Assembly (NCBI GenBank): GCA_013399305.1
Contig: VXAI01000019.1
Span: 1,641,034-1,705,033, forward strand
DNA: 64,000 nucleotides
Direction of reading: 5' to 3'
Source: Rostratula benghalensis
Taxonomy: Eukaryota > Chordata > Aves > Charadriiformes > Rostratulidae
Position numbers and translations under genes: made by a program. Under the pieces are notes generated by a model. It did no database searches, was not told the origin of the DNA, and saw nothing but the letters and a program-made list of their open reading frames with translations. Shown here in pieces: positions 1 to 11,427 of the stretch (the stretch's first letter is position 1; each line of letters opens with the position of its first letter).

Positions 1-2820
1 TTTCATTATATTACCTACATTTTTCTCTGCTCGTTAACTATAATCCTAATAATCACATATCTGCTCATAGCAGCTTGTCTTTCTTAATTTACCTATCACT
101 GCTCTACACGTTCCCCTGCTATCTGCAGCTTTCCTGAGTTTGTCAAACTTGTCAGCCAAATGTAGAGCAAAGAATTAGTAGTGAAAAGAGAAAGAAGCAG
201 TGTTCCAAAAAGAAAACTAAACATTGTTAAGCTACCAGCAGTGAGTTCTGAATTTAGATAGGTAAAATTAGGATTCTGCAAATTTCCAGCATTGCTCCAA
301 AATTCTAGCTGAAAAAATTGTGCATGAAATGGACAACAAAAAGGTATTAGACTAGGCATCAAGATTAATGGGACCAAAGTATTTGAAAAGTTCAAAGGAA
401 AACATACGGGAAGTGTACTAAATAAACAATGAGGGAATTAATGCAAGAGATGAGGAGTGATTAAAGTTTCTTTTTAAAAAACAATATTTGAAAGAATCCA
501 AGTGCAAAGGGCTGTCGTCACCCGAACAGTATGGCTACTGACCCTATTTGCCTGTTCAAATGTTTGCTTTCTAAATATAAATGCACAGAGTCATGACAAG
601 AAGTTAAAAATAAAAATATGGCGAATTCCACACAAGAAACTAGCCAATGAACCTCGCAAAGTCAAATGGCAGATAAATGGAAAGACAACTGGAATAATAT
701 GAAAACTTTGAAGTATGTTACAGGGTGGAGCAAAACACTAGAGAAGCGCTGGTCTTAATAACAAACAGCAGATATTTTGCCTTTGACAAAGAAGCAAGTA
801 ATAGGCTGCAAGTGATCAGCAATACTAGTCAAAACAGTGAAAAAACTGAAAAGCTTTAAAATGTTAAGTGGCAGGGCACAACAGAGCTCTGTTTTGAGAG
901 AATAAAGCCATATAATCTGTACTGCAAATAAAGAGACTTGTTGTCATGGTGCCTTTTGATTGCTGGAATAGATACAGGTTATGGATTTCCTTGGCAGTAT
1001 ATGAAATCCAGCCAGCAGATGATAGTCCTCAGAGGACCAGGTAAGAATGAAATTAGCTTTCCTTGAGGAGACTGTAGAAATCTCTTAGACCTTTCAAACA
1101 CTGAAGAGAAATGTGAGAAATAGAGAAGCATTACTGAAGATTATACATCATATGTGCCATGGTGTGTGGTAGAGAGGGTTTGGGATCATTTGCGATAGTG
1201 AGGGATTAGAGAGACTGATTTAGATGACCTCCAAACCAGGAAAGAATAAATACTCATATGTAGCTGTGAAGTCCAGTAAACAGGCATTCAATACACTTTC
1301 AGCTCGTTAGAAGGCAGGGGGAATGGGCAAACCTCTTAATGAATGCATGTGGTACAATGTTCAAATCCATGAGGGTGAGCTGATGTGAAATATAAGTAGT
1401 AAGATTTAGTATTTTAGTACATTTGCATAGAAGAAAGAAAAAATAGATATAAAATGTCAGAGATCATTCCCTAGTGATTCGGGTAGAATTCTTAAAACCT
1501 GCTCTTGCACAAAGTAAAAGGCTTAGCAGACTTCCAGTACGATAAAGTCTGATGCCTACAGTATTATGGCATTTAGTTGCCCTATTATTTGTGGTACTTT
1601 ATGGCGTTATCACATAACTTTTTGATTATATGGGAAGACAATGCTTAGTATCCTGTAAATAAGGACAAATGCAAACATAAAACATGGGGGTTTTCTGTGA
1701 GTAGCAGCTCGTTAATTTCTTATTATGATGTTTCTTTCTCAGGATGAATCTGGGATGCAAGAAGACTTAAGTTTGTCTTGTCTTGGTTGCTGCATGGTTT
1801 GTCAAATGCAACGTTCTAGAAGAAGGGGGAAGAGATTGACCTCTCTGTGGGATCAGATGGAAATATTTGGGGGGATAGGGGGGAATGTTTCAAAGTGCAA
1901 ACTGACATAGGCAGAGGTACCTCTGCAGAACATGATAGCTTAGGAGACAGAGCAGGGAGTAAACCCAAAATTGTCCCTCAGGGGTGACAGAGAGGCCGCC
2001 AAAGGCCAGTTTGTTACAGCCGAAGAAGGCAGTTAAGGTAGCTGGATGAAAACCATAAATGAAAGGTCCTTCTCATGCTCAGAACATGGCTGGCAAAGGG
2101 AGCAAGATTGGCTTCAAGACGCGTCCTTTCTGTATTCACATTCTATTTTTTTCTCTCTTTTTTATAAAAGAGTTTCTCTTTCCAGCTAAAGTTCTAATAA
2201 AAATAGATCTATAAAAGCTGTTTGGTCCTGTTGGAAAGTTCACATAAAAGAACATAAAAAACATAGGCAGAACTGCATTCAATCTCTGGCTGGCTTGGGG
2301 TGTTGTGGGAGTACCTACCTCAGTGTTTATTCACTTGATAGTAAGCATTGAAAAGGGAAATTATCATTCTTCATTAAATACTTTCATGTGTTAAACTTCT
2401 TATCTTTGTATCTCACTTTGAACTGTATTGCTCACTTGGAGCAAAACCATCCTGGGAGGATGTCAGATAAAGTTTCTAAGATGTCAATAGCTGGAGGCAC
2501 TATACCCATATAATGCAAGAGAGTTCTCTCGCTCTGTTTTCCCTGACATATCCCTTAGATGCAATTATTCCATTGTATGCCTCCGTTTGTGCAAAGGAAG
2601 AGAGTCAGTAGCGGGCCAGCCAAATTCTAGCGTGCATAAAGCTAAAATCCTTTCTGGACAAGTTGCAGGGCTGTCAACTTGTGCATGATTCCCTCTTTTT
2701 CCCAAGGGTACGGCAGACTCTGCAGGATGGAAGTCAGATGATGGACACGTAATGCAAGAGCTTACACCAAGGCTTGCTTGAGAGGATTGGGGACAATGCT
2801 TTCTCACAAGTACCCTCCAC
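1..2820. other. No gene recognised
   Basis: Unique AT-rich sequence. Short frames occur on both strands but none has domain, splice or family support. Four separated G runs at 1825-1883 are the only compositional oddity; their loops are long, so a quadruplex is doubtful. Confidence 0.7.
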
Positions 2821-2846
2821 AAAAAAAAAAAAAAAAAAAAAAAAAA
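2821..2846 (+). repeat. Poly-A, 26 bases
   Basis: An uninterrupted run of 26 A, the longest homopolymer in the window. I see no AATAAA or retrocopy signature immediately upstream and no convincing target-site duplication, so it is called a simple repeat and not a processed-gene tail. Confidence 0.95.
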
Positions 2847-3169
2847 GTGCCTACATTTGTTTCTTTCCCATCCCACCCTTGCAGAAAGCACTAGCCTTCG
2901 TTAGACTCAATCATTTGCTGAGATGAACATTCCAAGTGCTGCCACACTCCTCCCTCCCTGTCTCCCCATGACTGACCAGGCAGAAAATGGTGTGTATTTG
3001 GAATGTAGTTTAGGATTAAAGTGACCTAATATTGTCCCAGAATTCAAATATAATTTACTTTTGTATGTTGCAGAGTTTGAATAATCTTTTTTTTCTTTTT
3101 TAATTAAATTTATCTTGGATTTAGTTTCGTACTCTCTGCAGAAAAATGTCCAGTATATCTTGTGCTATA

Positions 3170-3440
3170 GTTAGTATATATGGACAAGTACGACTTTTCA
3201 TTTACATTTTATAGTAAATTTTGGCAACAAGTAAACAATGTAATGAATCAAATTAATGGGGAGGAAATGCTTATTGTTTCGTGTTCTTTTGGTAGAGGAT
3301 TTTGTTCCATGAGGCTGCTGTATTTAAGAGCTGATTTAATTAATACAGTATTTTTTTGCTGGATAACAGCCATCTGCTTGTACTGGTCATACATACCGCA
3401 GCTGTAATTGTAAACAGTTTAAGTTTAATTTGCAAAAAGG
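3170..3440. promoter_or_regulatory. Possible homeodomain-rich conserved element
   Basis: A compact block with several TAAT-type sites: TAATGAATC at 3241, AATTAATGGG at 3251 and TTTAATTAAT at about 3334-3343. It is non-repetitive and lies between old repeats. Clustered TAAT sites are common in developmental enhancers of vertebrate gene deserts, but AT-rich DNA gives them by chance too. Conservation cannot be judged from one sequence. Confidence 0.2.
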
Positions 3441-5077
3441 TATCAGTTGTGCCTATTAAGTAGTCTGAGAATTACGACCAACAAATTATCCACACTAATT
3501 CAAAAATAAAAAAGAAATATTGAAAATAATACAAAGCTGACAACAACAACAACAGCAAAATTTAAAAACATTTAAGCAGTGTTGGTATTTTCCCCTACCT
3601 ATCACTAATATTTTTCAGCCAAAATGGACTCATGGACAGCTCTATTTTAATAACTGAGTTTCCAAGAATTATATGTACCTTAGTTTAAGAAAACCAAACC
3701 AAACAAAACAAAGCAACTTAGTTTTCTAATCAATATTTTGGGTGGGTTTGTTTTTTTTTTCATTAAACATTTGAGTTCCTTAATATGAATGCATCTACTT
3801 GAGTCGAAACAGCAACACTTTCCTTACTATGGCTTGAAAATGTGAAGGTTAAGAATATTAAAGTATCCCCATGGGGATTAAATACATTCAAGGAAAAGGT
3901 AGTTTGAAAAGTTTTGTCTAGGTATTTGGAAGTTTGGGACAGTCTCTGTGTGAAGCAGAAAAGCTGGGATGTCTGCTGTAGCCTGACGAGGTGTTTGATG
4001 AAGCACAAAGGCAGAGTAAGTCCCAGATGGAGTATTACTTCCTTATATATGCAAAAATTTAAAGTTTTAATGTACCCTCTCCATCTGTTACATCTCTAAC
4101 TCGTACGCTGCAGTCAGCAGCCACATCCTCTGACCAGATGAAATAAAATATATTGTCAAAAAGTTCATTGGTAAAAGTTTTACAGCAAGAAAGCACTAGA
4201 TTTGCTTGACTGCAAGCTTCCATCTCCAACCATACAAACGATAAGCACTTTCCTTAATTAAGTGTTTTGAAGCTTTATTTGTTGTGCTCACTATATTCTC
4301 AGGCCTAGAGTTTGTGAGTGTGGTCACGGCTACAGCATCCTACCCTCACCTGCACTTTGCAAACTCTTTTCCCGATTTATACCTCTTCCTCAAAAACAAA
4401 AACAATCAAAAAAAGGCAAGCAGACTGGAGCTGGGGCCAACTTTGTCCCAAAGAAAATAAACACTACATTATGCAGTGCCTTCATTTCTTTGCAGATTCT
4501 CATTAAGGAGAAATAGAAAACTCTCCACTAAGTGAAGAGACTTTGTGAGAGAGCCAAGCAGATGGATTTCTAAATCCTGAAGACCTTCCAGCCTCCATAT
4601 AGTAAATGTAGCAGTGCCCTCCAAAACTGAAAAATAATTCTCATTCCCCTGTGTCCTAACATATATTACAGCCAGGAAAGTGTAATGCATAAGCATGCAT
4701 GGAAGTCTGAAATATCATCAGATTAATTTACCTGCTCTGCCAAATTTAGGCTATTTCTTTTTTTGAAAATTCATCTAGAAGTGATACCCCTCATTTGCCC
4801 CTCTCTCCCTTGAGGGGACTGAAATGAAAGAAAACGTAAGAAACCTAAGTGTGAAAGTGCACTATGTTCAAGGAAAATGGGTGAATGGATTCCCCTTTGT
4901 TACCGTGGCAAGCCCTGTAGCCAGCACTTATGCTTCTATCAATACAACGGGAGCAATAAGTAGTTGTTTGGGGTATCCTCTCTGCTTCAGAACTGTAAGA
5001 AGACCTCTTCTTTAAGAAGCTTCTCACAGTGTACAACAGTGCAGATCCGAAGAGCATGAATAACTTCACCCAAGCGT

Positions 5078-5245
5078 CATAGACTGACAGACCTGAGGGG
5101 CTGGAGGGGCAATCTGATTATATACTCGGACCACTTCCCATGGGTCATTATATTTCACCCTGTTGCCCCTGAAGGGAGTTCAGAAACTTGCATTTCAGCT
5201 AAAGCAAATCTTCCAGGGTAGAATCTAATTTTTATCTGAAAAGAA
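5078..5245 (-). mobile_element. Ancient CR1-type 3' remnant
   Basis: TCATAGACTGACAGACCTGA, GGCAATCTGATTATATACTC, TTATATTTCACCCTGTTGCC and CAGCTAAAGCAAATCTTCCAG line up in order with the reversed 3' end of the CR1 type common in turtles and crocodilians (ATAGACTTTAAGGTCAGAAG; GATCATCTAGTCTGACCTC; GAATTTCACCCAGTxACCCC; GACTAAAGCATATCTTCCAG). The match is from memory of that repeat, diverged but collinear over about 165 bases. It implies an insertion that predates modern birds. A poly-A run (5272-5291) lies just outside. Confidence 0.72.
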
Positions 5246-5271
5246 GGAAAATTTAATAATTCCCTTCAAGG

Positions 5272-5291
5272 AAAAAAAAAAAAAAAAAAAA
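5272..5291 (+). repeat. Poly-A, 20 bases
   Basis: Twenty consecutive A just downstream of the old CR1 remnant at 5078-5245. The CR1 tail is at the other end, so this run is not its tail. Confidence 0.9.
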
Positions 5292-6784
5292 GAATAAGAA
5301 CTTGGTTGAGGAATTGTAACAATTTGAAGTTTCTCGATTGGTAATGTATTACTAGCCAACAGTGGGTCAGTGACCTGTATGAAATCCAGTAACGATCTCA
5401 CGACACATCACAAAATCTATCTTAACTCCAACTAATTGGCATCCCTGTTGGCACTTCCAGAAGAAATTACGAGAACTGAATGAGCTCTGAAAATGAGCTG
5501 CTCTTTCATTCCTACAAGGGAGTCTTTCAGCTTAGAGTTGAAGGTGTTTTGGAAGACACATATAAAAGTGTGCAGCACTGGTCGCTCTGTGGTATCTGTT
5601 CTTATGGGAAATATAGAACTTCTGTTCCAAAATTTTTACTGAGTATCCATTTTTTTTTCTATTAATAAAAGGGAAAAGTCTGGAAAGTATGGAGCAAAAA
5701 TGATCCATTACACAAACATACAGGCACAACTTTGTTGTACCTCCATGGCTGGACATTAGAAACGGTAGCACAGTTTTTTCTTCTTTTAAAAAAGCTATTC
5801 ACCTGCTATTCTCACTGCTTTAGGGAATGCTAAACAAGCATGCCAGTCTTTTTCCTGACTGTTGTCAACTCCACTTAGTACTTTGTTATATTAGTATACA
5901 TTAATTTGTGATTTTATTATTGCTGCAGGGCATATACACATCATTATGTTTCAGGGCAGTGGCTCATCATTACGGTGATTATTCAAGAGCGATGTGTTGA
6001 TGGCTTTAATGGGCCAATAATCCAGTAATGAAGGCTCTGTAATGGAATTCAGTGCTGTTGTGAAATTATTCAGTACTCCATAGTAATATGATTTGCAGAG
6101 CTGTAAAGTTGTACAAGTAGAATAATCTGTTAATACATCTTTTTGCAGCTTTTCAGGGTTGTTGTCTACGTGTTGTTTAGGGATGCTGGCTTTCACACAC
6201 GCAAGATTTCCTTGAGGTATCCAGGACTTTTTTGATAATATGGAAATGTGTGTATTATTTCACTAGTTGTCTGCAACCAGATTTTTAGAATAATTCATTC
6301 TTTTAGGTAATAGTCATGAAACTTGAAAAATAATAGGAAGAAAACATCCTTTCTGTAATTAAAATAATTCATTATACTTTATAAAAGAACTTATGAAATA
6401 GGCATTTGTTGAATCTTTATGAAAGTGAGAACAAATATAATGGAAGGATAAAAAAATACCTTTTACTACTTTAAGTGTTTGGTAAATGGTAAGACAACAT
6501 GTGAGTGTGAAGCATATCACAGCAAGTTATTACAGTCATATTTTCCTCGTTTGCATCTTAGAAATTTCTCACAGTGAAAAATATCATTGTAGAAGATTAC
6601 TACATATGTGTATATATAGGTACATGTGTGTGCATATATGTAATTTACATGCATGTATGTATTTTGGCACTACTCTCTCATCATATAAAACCATGAAGTT
6701 TAATTCCTCTGGTAAACTTAAATGAGATTTTCTGTGAGTCATGCAAATAAACTCTTTTCTATGCATCTTTCAAAAAAAGCACAG

Positions 6785-7008
6785 TATAGTAGTAAATTAT
6801 GTTGCCATTTGCCACCGCGTGGCAAGGAACGCCTCTTGTCACTGGTGGCCACTTGGACATCAAGCCATTGACTGCAACTCTGAGTGTGTCCATCAGCCAA
6901 TTCCTTATCCACCAAGTGGTCCATCCATCAAATTCGTGTCTCTCCAAGACAAGGATGTCATGTGGGACAGAGTTAAATGCTTTGCACAAACCCAGGTTGA
7001 TTTATGAT
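6785..7008 (-). mobile_element. CR1 ORF2 reverse-transcriptase fragment
   Basis: Read on the minus strand this interval encodes a recognisable part of the CR1 reverse transcriptase: KAFNSVPHDILV, FDGWTTWWIRNWLMD, VAVNGLMSKWPPVT and RGVP. The corresponding CR1 pattern is KAFDTVPHDIL, then FDGWTxRWIRNWL, VVVNGSMSKWRPVTSGVPQGS. The motif normally reading GVPQGS is lost after GVP, and a few codons are missing between HDILV and the FDGW block. It is an internal fragment with no CR1 tail nearby, so it is the remnant of a longer copy that was deleted or rearranged on both sides. Inactive. Confidence 0.9.
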
Positions 7009-10000
7009 TTTTGTTAAGAAATCATTGCCATCACAAACATGAAACACAACAAAGTAAATCTACTGGAGACCACAAAGTCTAATAAAAAGACAACTATTTT
7101 AGAGACAATCTGTGGTGCTACACAAGGATGGATGTTGCAGAAACAGAAGATAACAGCTTGGACTAGTTAAGTATGTGCAAAATGTTTTTCCAATGAAGTG
7201 TCTAAAGAATTGCTGCTGACAAAGAAATGGAAAGACAGTTATCACAATGTCTTTACTGCTTGTACACACAGCCCTCATTACTTTTTTTACACTCAGCTGC
7301 ACAAGTTTGTAAGCAATCACAGGGTGATCTCACTGTGCAATATTTCTCATATTGATGTCCCTTCTCTAACTTAAAAAATATTTTCTTGACGCTCACCTTT
7401 ATCTGGAATGTAAATACAAAATAATACTTCTTTTTAAAAATAGCATGGTCTAGATGTAGTGTATGTTAGTTGTTAAAGCTAATGAGGCCTCTTTTTTTAA
7501 GTTACAACATATAACAACAAATCCAGTTTCTTTACCTCAGGCAATGTTAGGTAGGGTTTGTGCCATCATTTTTAGATATGCAAACATGAGAAAACTTGAG
7601 ATAATCCAGTCCCCAAACATGAGCTTTAACATTTTTTCATTATTTTTTCACTCTTTTGTAACTTTCTTTGTTCAGCAAAGAGATTTACTCCTTTTGTTTA
7701 GAGGCTACAACTTTGATGCATGATCTATATTCATATTTAACTAAGAACTTAGCTGCTGCTTTTAAATCATATATGATTCGGGTTTTGCTGCCTTTAGTGG
7801 GCACTAAATTTCAAAACCTTGATTTAACATTCTGGGAAGCAGAGATAAAACCTGAATACAAGGTGATAACAAGTGATAGTCATGATATTATCTCAGTGCA
7901 GTAAATTAAAGACGTTCCAGAATCAATCTGATAGCACAGGAAACAATTTCAGGTTACAAACTACTCGCTTGGAAGACCTGGAAAAACTTTGTGTGAGGCG
8001 ATCTAGAAGAGTACAAAAATAATCACAGAATTATTAGTTGGAATAAAAGCTGCAGGTTGCTTTGATTTTATTTATGACCCTTTTTAATTTTCAGTGTGAA
8101 GGCGATGCAACAAAATAATTTAAGGTTTGATGATCCCCAGTACGCTGGGATGCCACTCTGAAGTTATTTGGTGATTTCATGGCTACCTCTTAATAGTTTT
8201 TCTTCATATGCTTCAAAGAGAAAATGACATCAATGAGGTAAAACACATCGCTTTAAATCTCAAATCAGCAATATCGGAACTTGTCTTGTTTTATTATAAA
8301 CTGAGAAAAAAGCTATTTAAAAATTGGATAGATAATGGTCATTGTGACAACCTGCTAATGAAAAAGATCAAATTTTTGTGTACTGTATTGATTGCGTGCT
8401 GTATTTGGAAGGTACACAAAGGTTTTTTTCTTTTTTTAAATTTTTTTTTTTACTACTGCTGTTACTTTTTGGAGCACAGTATATGTTATACAATATGCCA
8501 ATCATACCAAACTGAATATTAAGTAGAAATTATTACAAGGCTGGAGGAAGCATATCAGCAAAGTTTTGGGTCTTTTTTCAGGCAGAACTGAAGTAGGATT
8601 GAGAAAGAGAAAAGCTGTACACCAAGGTCACGTGATATTTTTTAATTCATGGAGGTAGATGACTGTAATAAGAGATGGAAATAAGTCACTCGAGTACACT
8701 GGCCGAAGATATGATCAGGTCACTATTATAAACATTTAGAATAAATCATATAAAAATGATATTCAGCTAGAAAAATGACATTGATTTTGTGGTACACTGT
8801 GAGTATTATACTATACAGCATTCAAAATGTTCCTGCAAATGGAGCATACAGGACAGAGACAGACAGAAAATGTATTCCTGTGTGAATGAACACTGTCTGT
8901 ATAAGAAGAAGAGTCCTCAGGTCTCTAGAAAGACAGGTTTTCTTGTTTTTTATTCATGTGCATCAACTGTAAATGTCTTGTGGTAGAGCTTCATCTCCCA
9001 CTCCCATGCAGTCTTCATACAGGGCAAACTTGGTCAATCTGATTGTTCCGATTTTAGCAGAAGGCACATATCCTGAAATTAATTCAACAGACGACCAACC
9101 TGAGACATTTAGGAAGCTCTGTGATTGGTGGGATGGAGGATCGACCTTTAGATATAGACATAGACCTTTGATTAAGCAAGAAGATTCTAACTCCAAACAC
9201 TACTTTATTCTCAATTATCTTGTATGGCGCTACTGATTTTAAAAGGGTTATCTGTGAAAGAAGTTTCTTCATTTCTATTTTCTTGCTATTTGTATTGAAC
9301 TTGTGGTTGACTTGTGTTTTTATTGATTAAAAACCGAACAAAATAAACAGTGTTTACAAGAAACAGTGAGCAATGAATGGGTAGAAGACAAGCTTTCATT
9401 GAATAAACTTACATTTCTGTAGTAAAAGGCCAGAAAAAAAGAAAACTGAGTTACTATTTGTTTAATCTATAATTCCTTTTGATGAAGTATTGTACTGGAA
9501 TACTGTGACAATCTCTTGGAACGTGTAAGGAAGTCTCTCTATATAGATGATTCAAAGAGATCAATCACTAATCTCTGTTGTTCAGTCTGTCAGAACAGAA
9601 AAAAAGTCCTCAAAATGTTTAATATGTTGCATTCATCTGACACTGAAAGAAAAGAAATAGATGTTTGTGCTTTGTGTTTACAGGATCACTTTCTGTACAT
9701 CTCTGTGAATATTTTTAAATTCAATTTAAGTTTTTATTTATGTCAATTTATCTTCTCCATATCCATGAATTTACAGAAAGGCACAATGAATATTGGACTA
9801 GGAATGGGAACTATATATTTTTTGGTCTTCAAGTTTTTGTCCACATGCGTGCAAAATTTACAGATTGAGTCAAAAGTATTAAAACCTGAAATGTCTGTCA
9901 ATAAATACCCATGGCAGATGACATGACATCCATGTCTAACAAAGGTACTTCTGAAATCAGGTCCAAATTGTCTACCAGTAGGCTTACTCACAGGGTTTTT

Positions 10001-11378
10001 TGCAGGAACAAAAAAAGTGGCTCGGATCTCAGTGGCCTAAGAAACAACTCAGCCAGTAGCACTGTTGAAGAGTTGCAGCCATAGATTGCACCAAATCCTC
10101 AACATCCTGGAGCTGTCACTACGATGTTAATATTGACATCCCACAGCTGTCATCCCGTTATATCAGGTGGTTAGTTAACTTTTATTCTTACCTCACTGTC
10201 AGGATTGAATTCTACAGCAAGATCGCAAGCCCTTTGCAGACCTCAGCTGCATATGCAAAATTTTCTTCTGGAGCATTCCTTGTTGTCCAGTATTTCAGCC
10301 ATTGCATTAAGATTTTCAGCAGCATGATTCCTATTATTCCTGGGTTTGGCTCTCCATTCTGATAGATGATGTATTTTCTCCTATTCTTCACTTTCGTGGA
10401 AATAGTAGTCATGGTTCTGGGTGGCAAGTGAGCTTCCTCTTCATAGCTTTGACAGATTCTTCCTAAGAGACATAGAAAACACGGATCTGCTCCATCTGCT
10501 GAAAGCACTTCTTAACATATTCTCCAAAACAATGAAAAAGCCTCTTGACTAAAATAGGTAGAAGATATTTCTACCCTTGAAACAATCATGGGCGTGGTTC
10601 TGGTGAGTGACTTAGTCGAGCTCTACATTGTGCAAAGCCTCAGAGAACATGCCATGGACACAAGTACGGCATAGTACGGAGGGGGGAGGAGGCAGCTGGA
10701 AAGGACAGTCTCATTCAGATACAGCTCACGCTGGGTCATGTAAGAAGGCATCAGAGCCTTTATGACTTCCTGGGGTAGTAAATTTTCATCCTGCTGACAA
10801 CAGGAGTAATTGCTGTGAGCAGAATAAAATTGCCTGTTTAAAAGTTTAAGTCCTATTTTTACTAGCTATGTTTCCTTATTTCTTCGTTTAAATTATCAAA
10901 GACCATCATCACTGTTATTACTAGTTGTGATAGTTATGTTTGCAGAGAAAGCATAGAAAATTTTTCAAATTAACATGCTACTATGCAGGACAGAGAAGTA
11001 ATATAATTTCCTCAGTAGTAAAAGTTGCATATTCTGCATTATCCTTTGTATTGATTGCTGATGGTATAAAACTCTTTTGGAATTTTGGAGCTGTTTATAT
11101 TGACATTTCTGCAAAGAGGTTCAGAGTTCTCTTCTAAAAAGTTGTTATACTAGCTCTCCACTTCGGTAAAAGGTACACAAGTGAAAGGAATGCCTTCATT
11201 AATAAACAAAGCTTCCTCTGTAGATACCAGATTAAGGTTATCTTGCCACAACTGTCTCTGTTTGTGCTAAAGTTGTCATTGAAAAATAATACCGTACCCT
11301 AATTGAGTGACAAAAAGATTAAAAAGTGAGAAAATGTTAATATACTTTAGATGGTGTTCCACAAAAATAAACCAAAAT
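7009..11378. other. No clear gene; two weak coding-like patches
   Basis: Apart from the 10.2-10.5-kb relic, the only coding-like patch is about 8963-9272, where both strands carry open frames (minus: VSGWSSVELISGYVPSAKIG; plus: RANLVNLIVPILAEGTYPE). I could not assign either and treat them as chance. The rest shows nothing recognisable. Confidence 0.6.
10193..10508 (-). pseudogene. Coding-like relic, unidentified
   Basis: On the minus strand a frame of 98 codons (segments ADPCFLCLLGRICQSYEEE, NRRKYIIYQNGEPNPG, EENFAYAAEVCKGLAILL) ends in a stop 20-odd bases before a good donor (CAGTGAG|GTAAGA). A shifted frame near the 3' end reads ACDLAVEFNPDSE, which looks like the end of a tetratricopeptide-type helix. 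Two partial frames meeting in one short interval are compatible with an old, frameshifted coding exon or processed copy, but I could not match it to a family, and it may be chance. Confidence 0.18.
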
Positions 11379-11427
11379 TATATATATGTGTATATATATA
11401 TATGTGTATATATATATTTTTTTTTTN
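11379..11427 (+). repeat. TATA/TATG microsatellite plus poly-T with one N
   Basis: Alternating TATATATATGTG units about 40 bases long are followed by a T run containing a single N at 11427. This is a typical slippage-prone locus; the N is likely a base-calling failure in the poly-T. Similar degenerate TATG/CATG sequence lies at 6600-6660. Confidence 0.95.

Noticed and set aside
1825..1883. Four G runs as a G-quadruplex
   Set aside because: Loops of about 20 bases make folding unlikely.
2565..2891. 108-codon minus-strand frame with a phenylalanine run
   Set aside because: The F run is only the translation of the poly-A; the rest has no family or splice support.
3914..4013. Plus-strand exon-like interval with AGA|GTAAGT
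   Set aside because: Only one short frame is open, the acceptor GTTTTGTCTAG has a weak tract, and there is no compatible neighbour.
8963..9272. Protein-like frames on both strands
   Set aside because: Opposing frames cannot both be evidence; neither matches a family or has splice sites.
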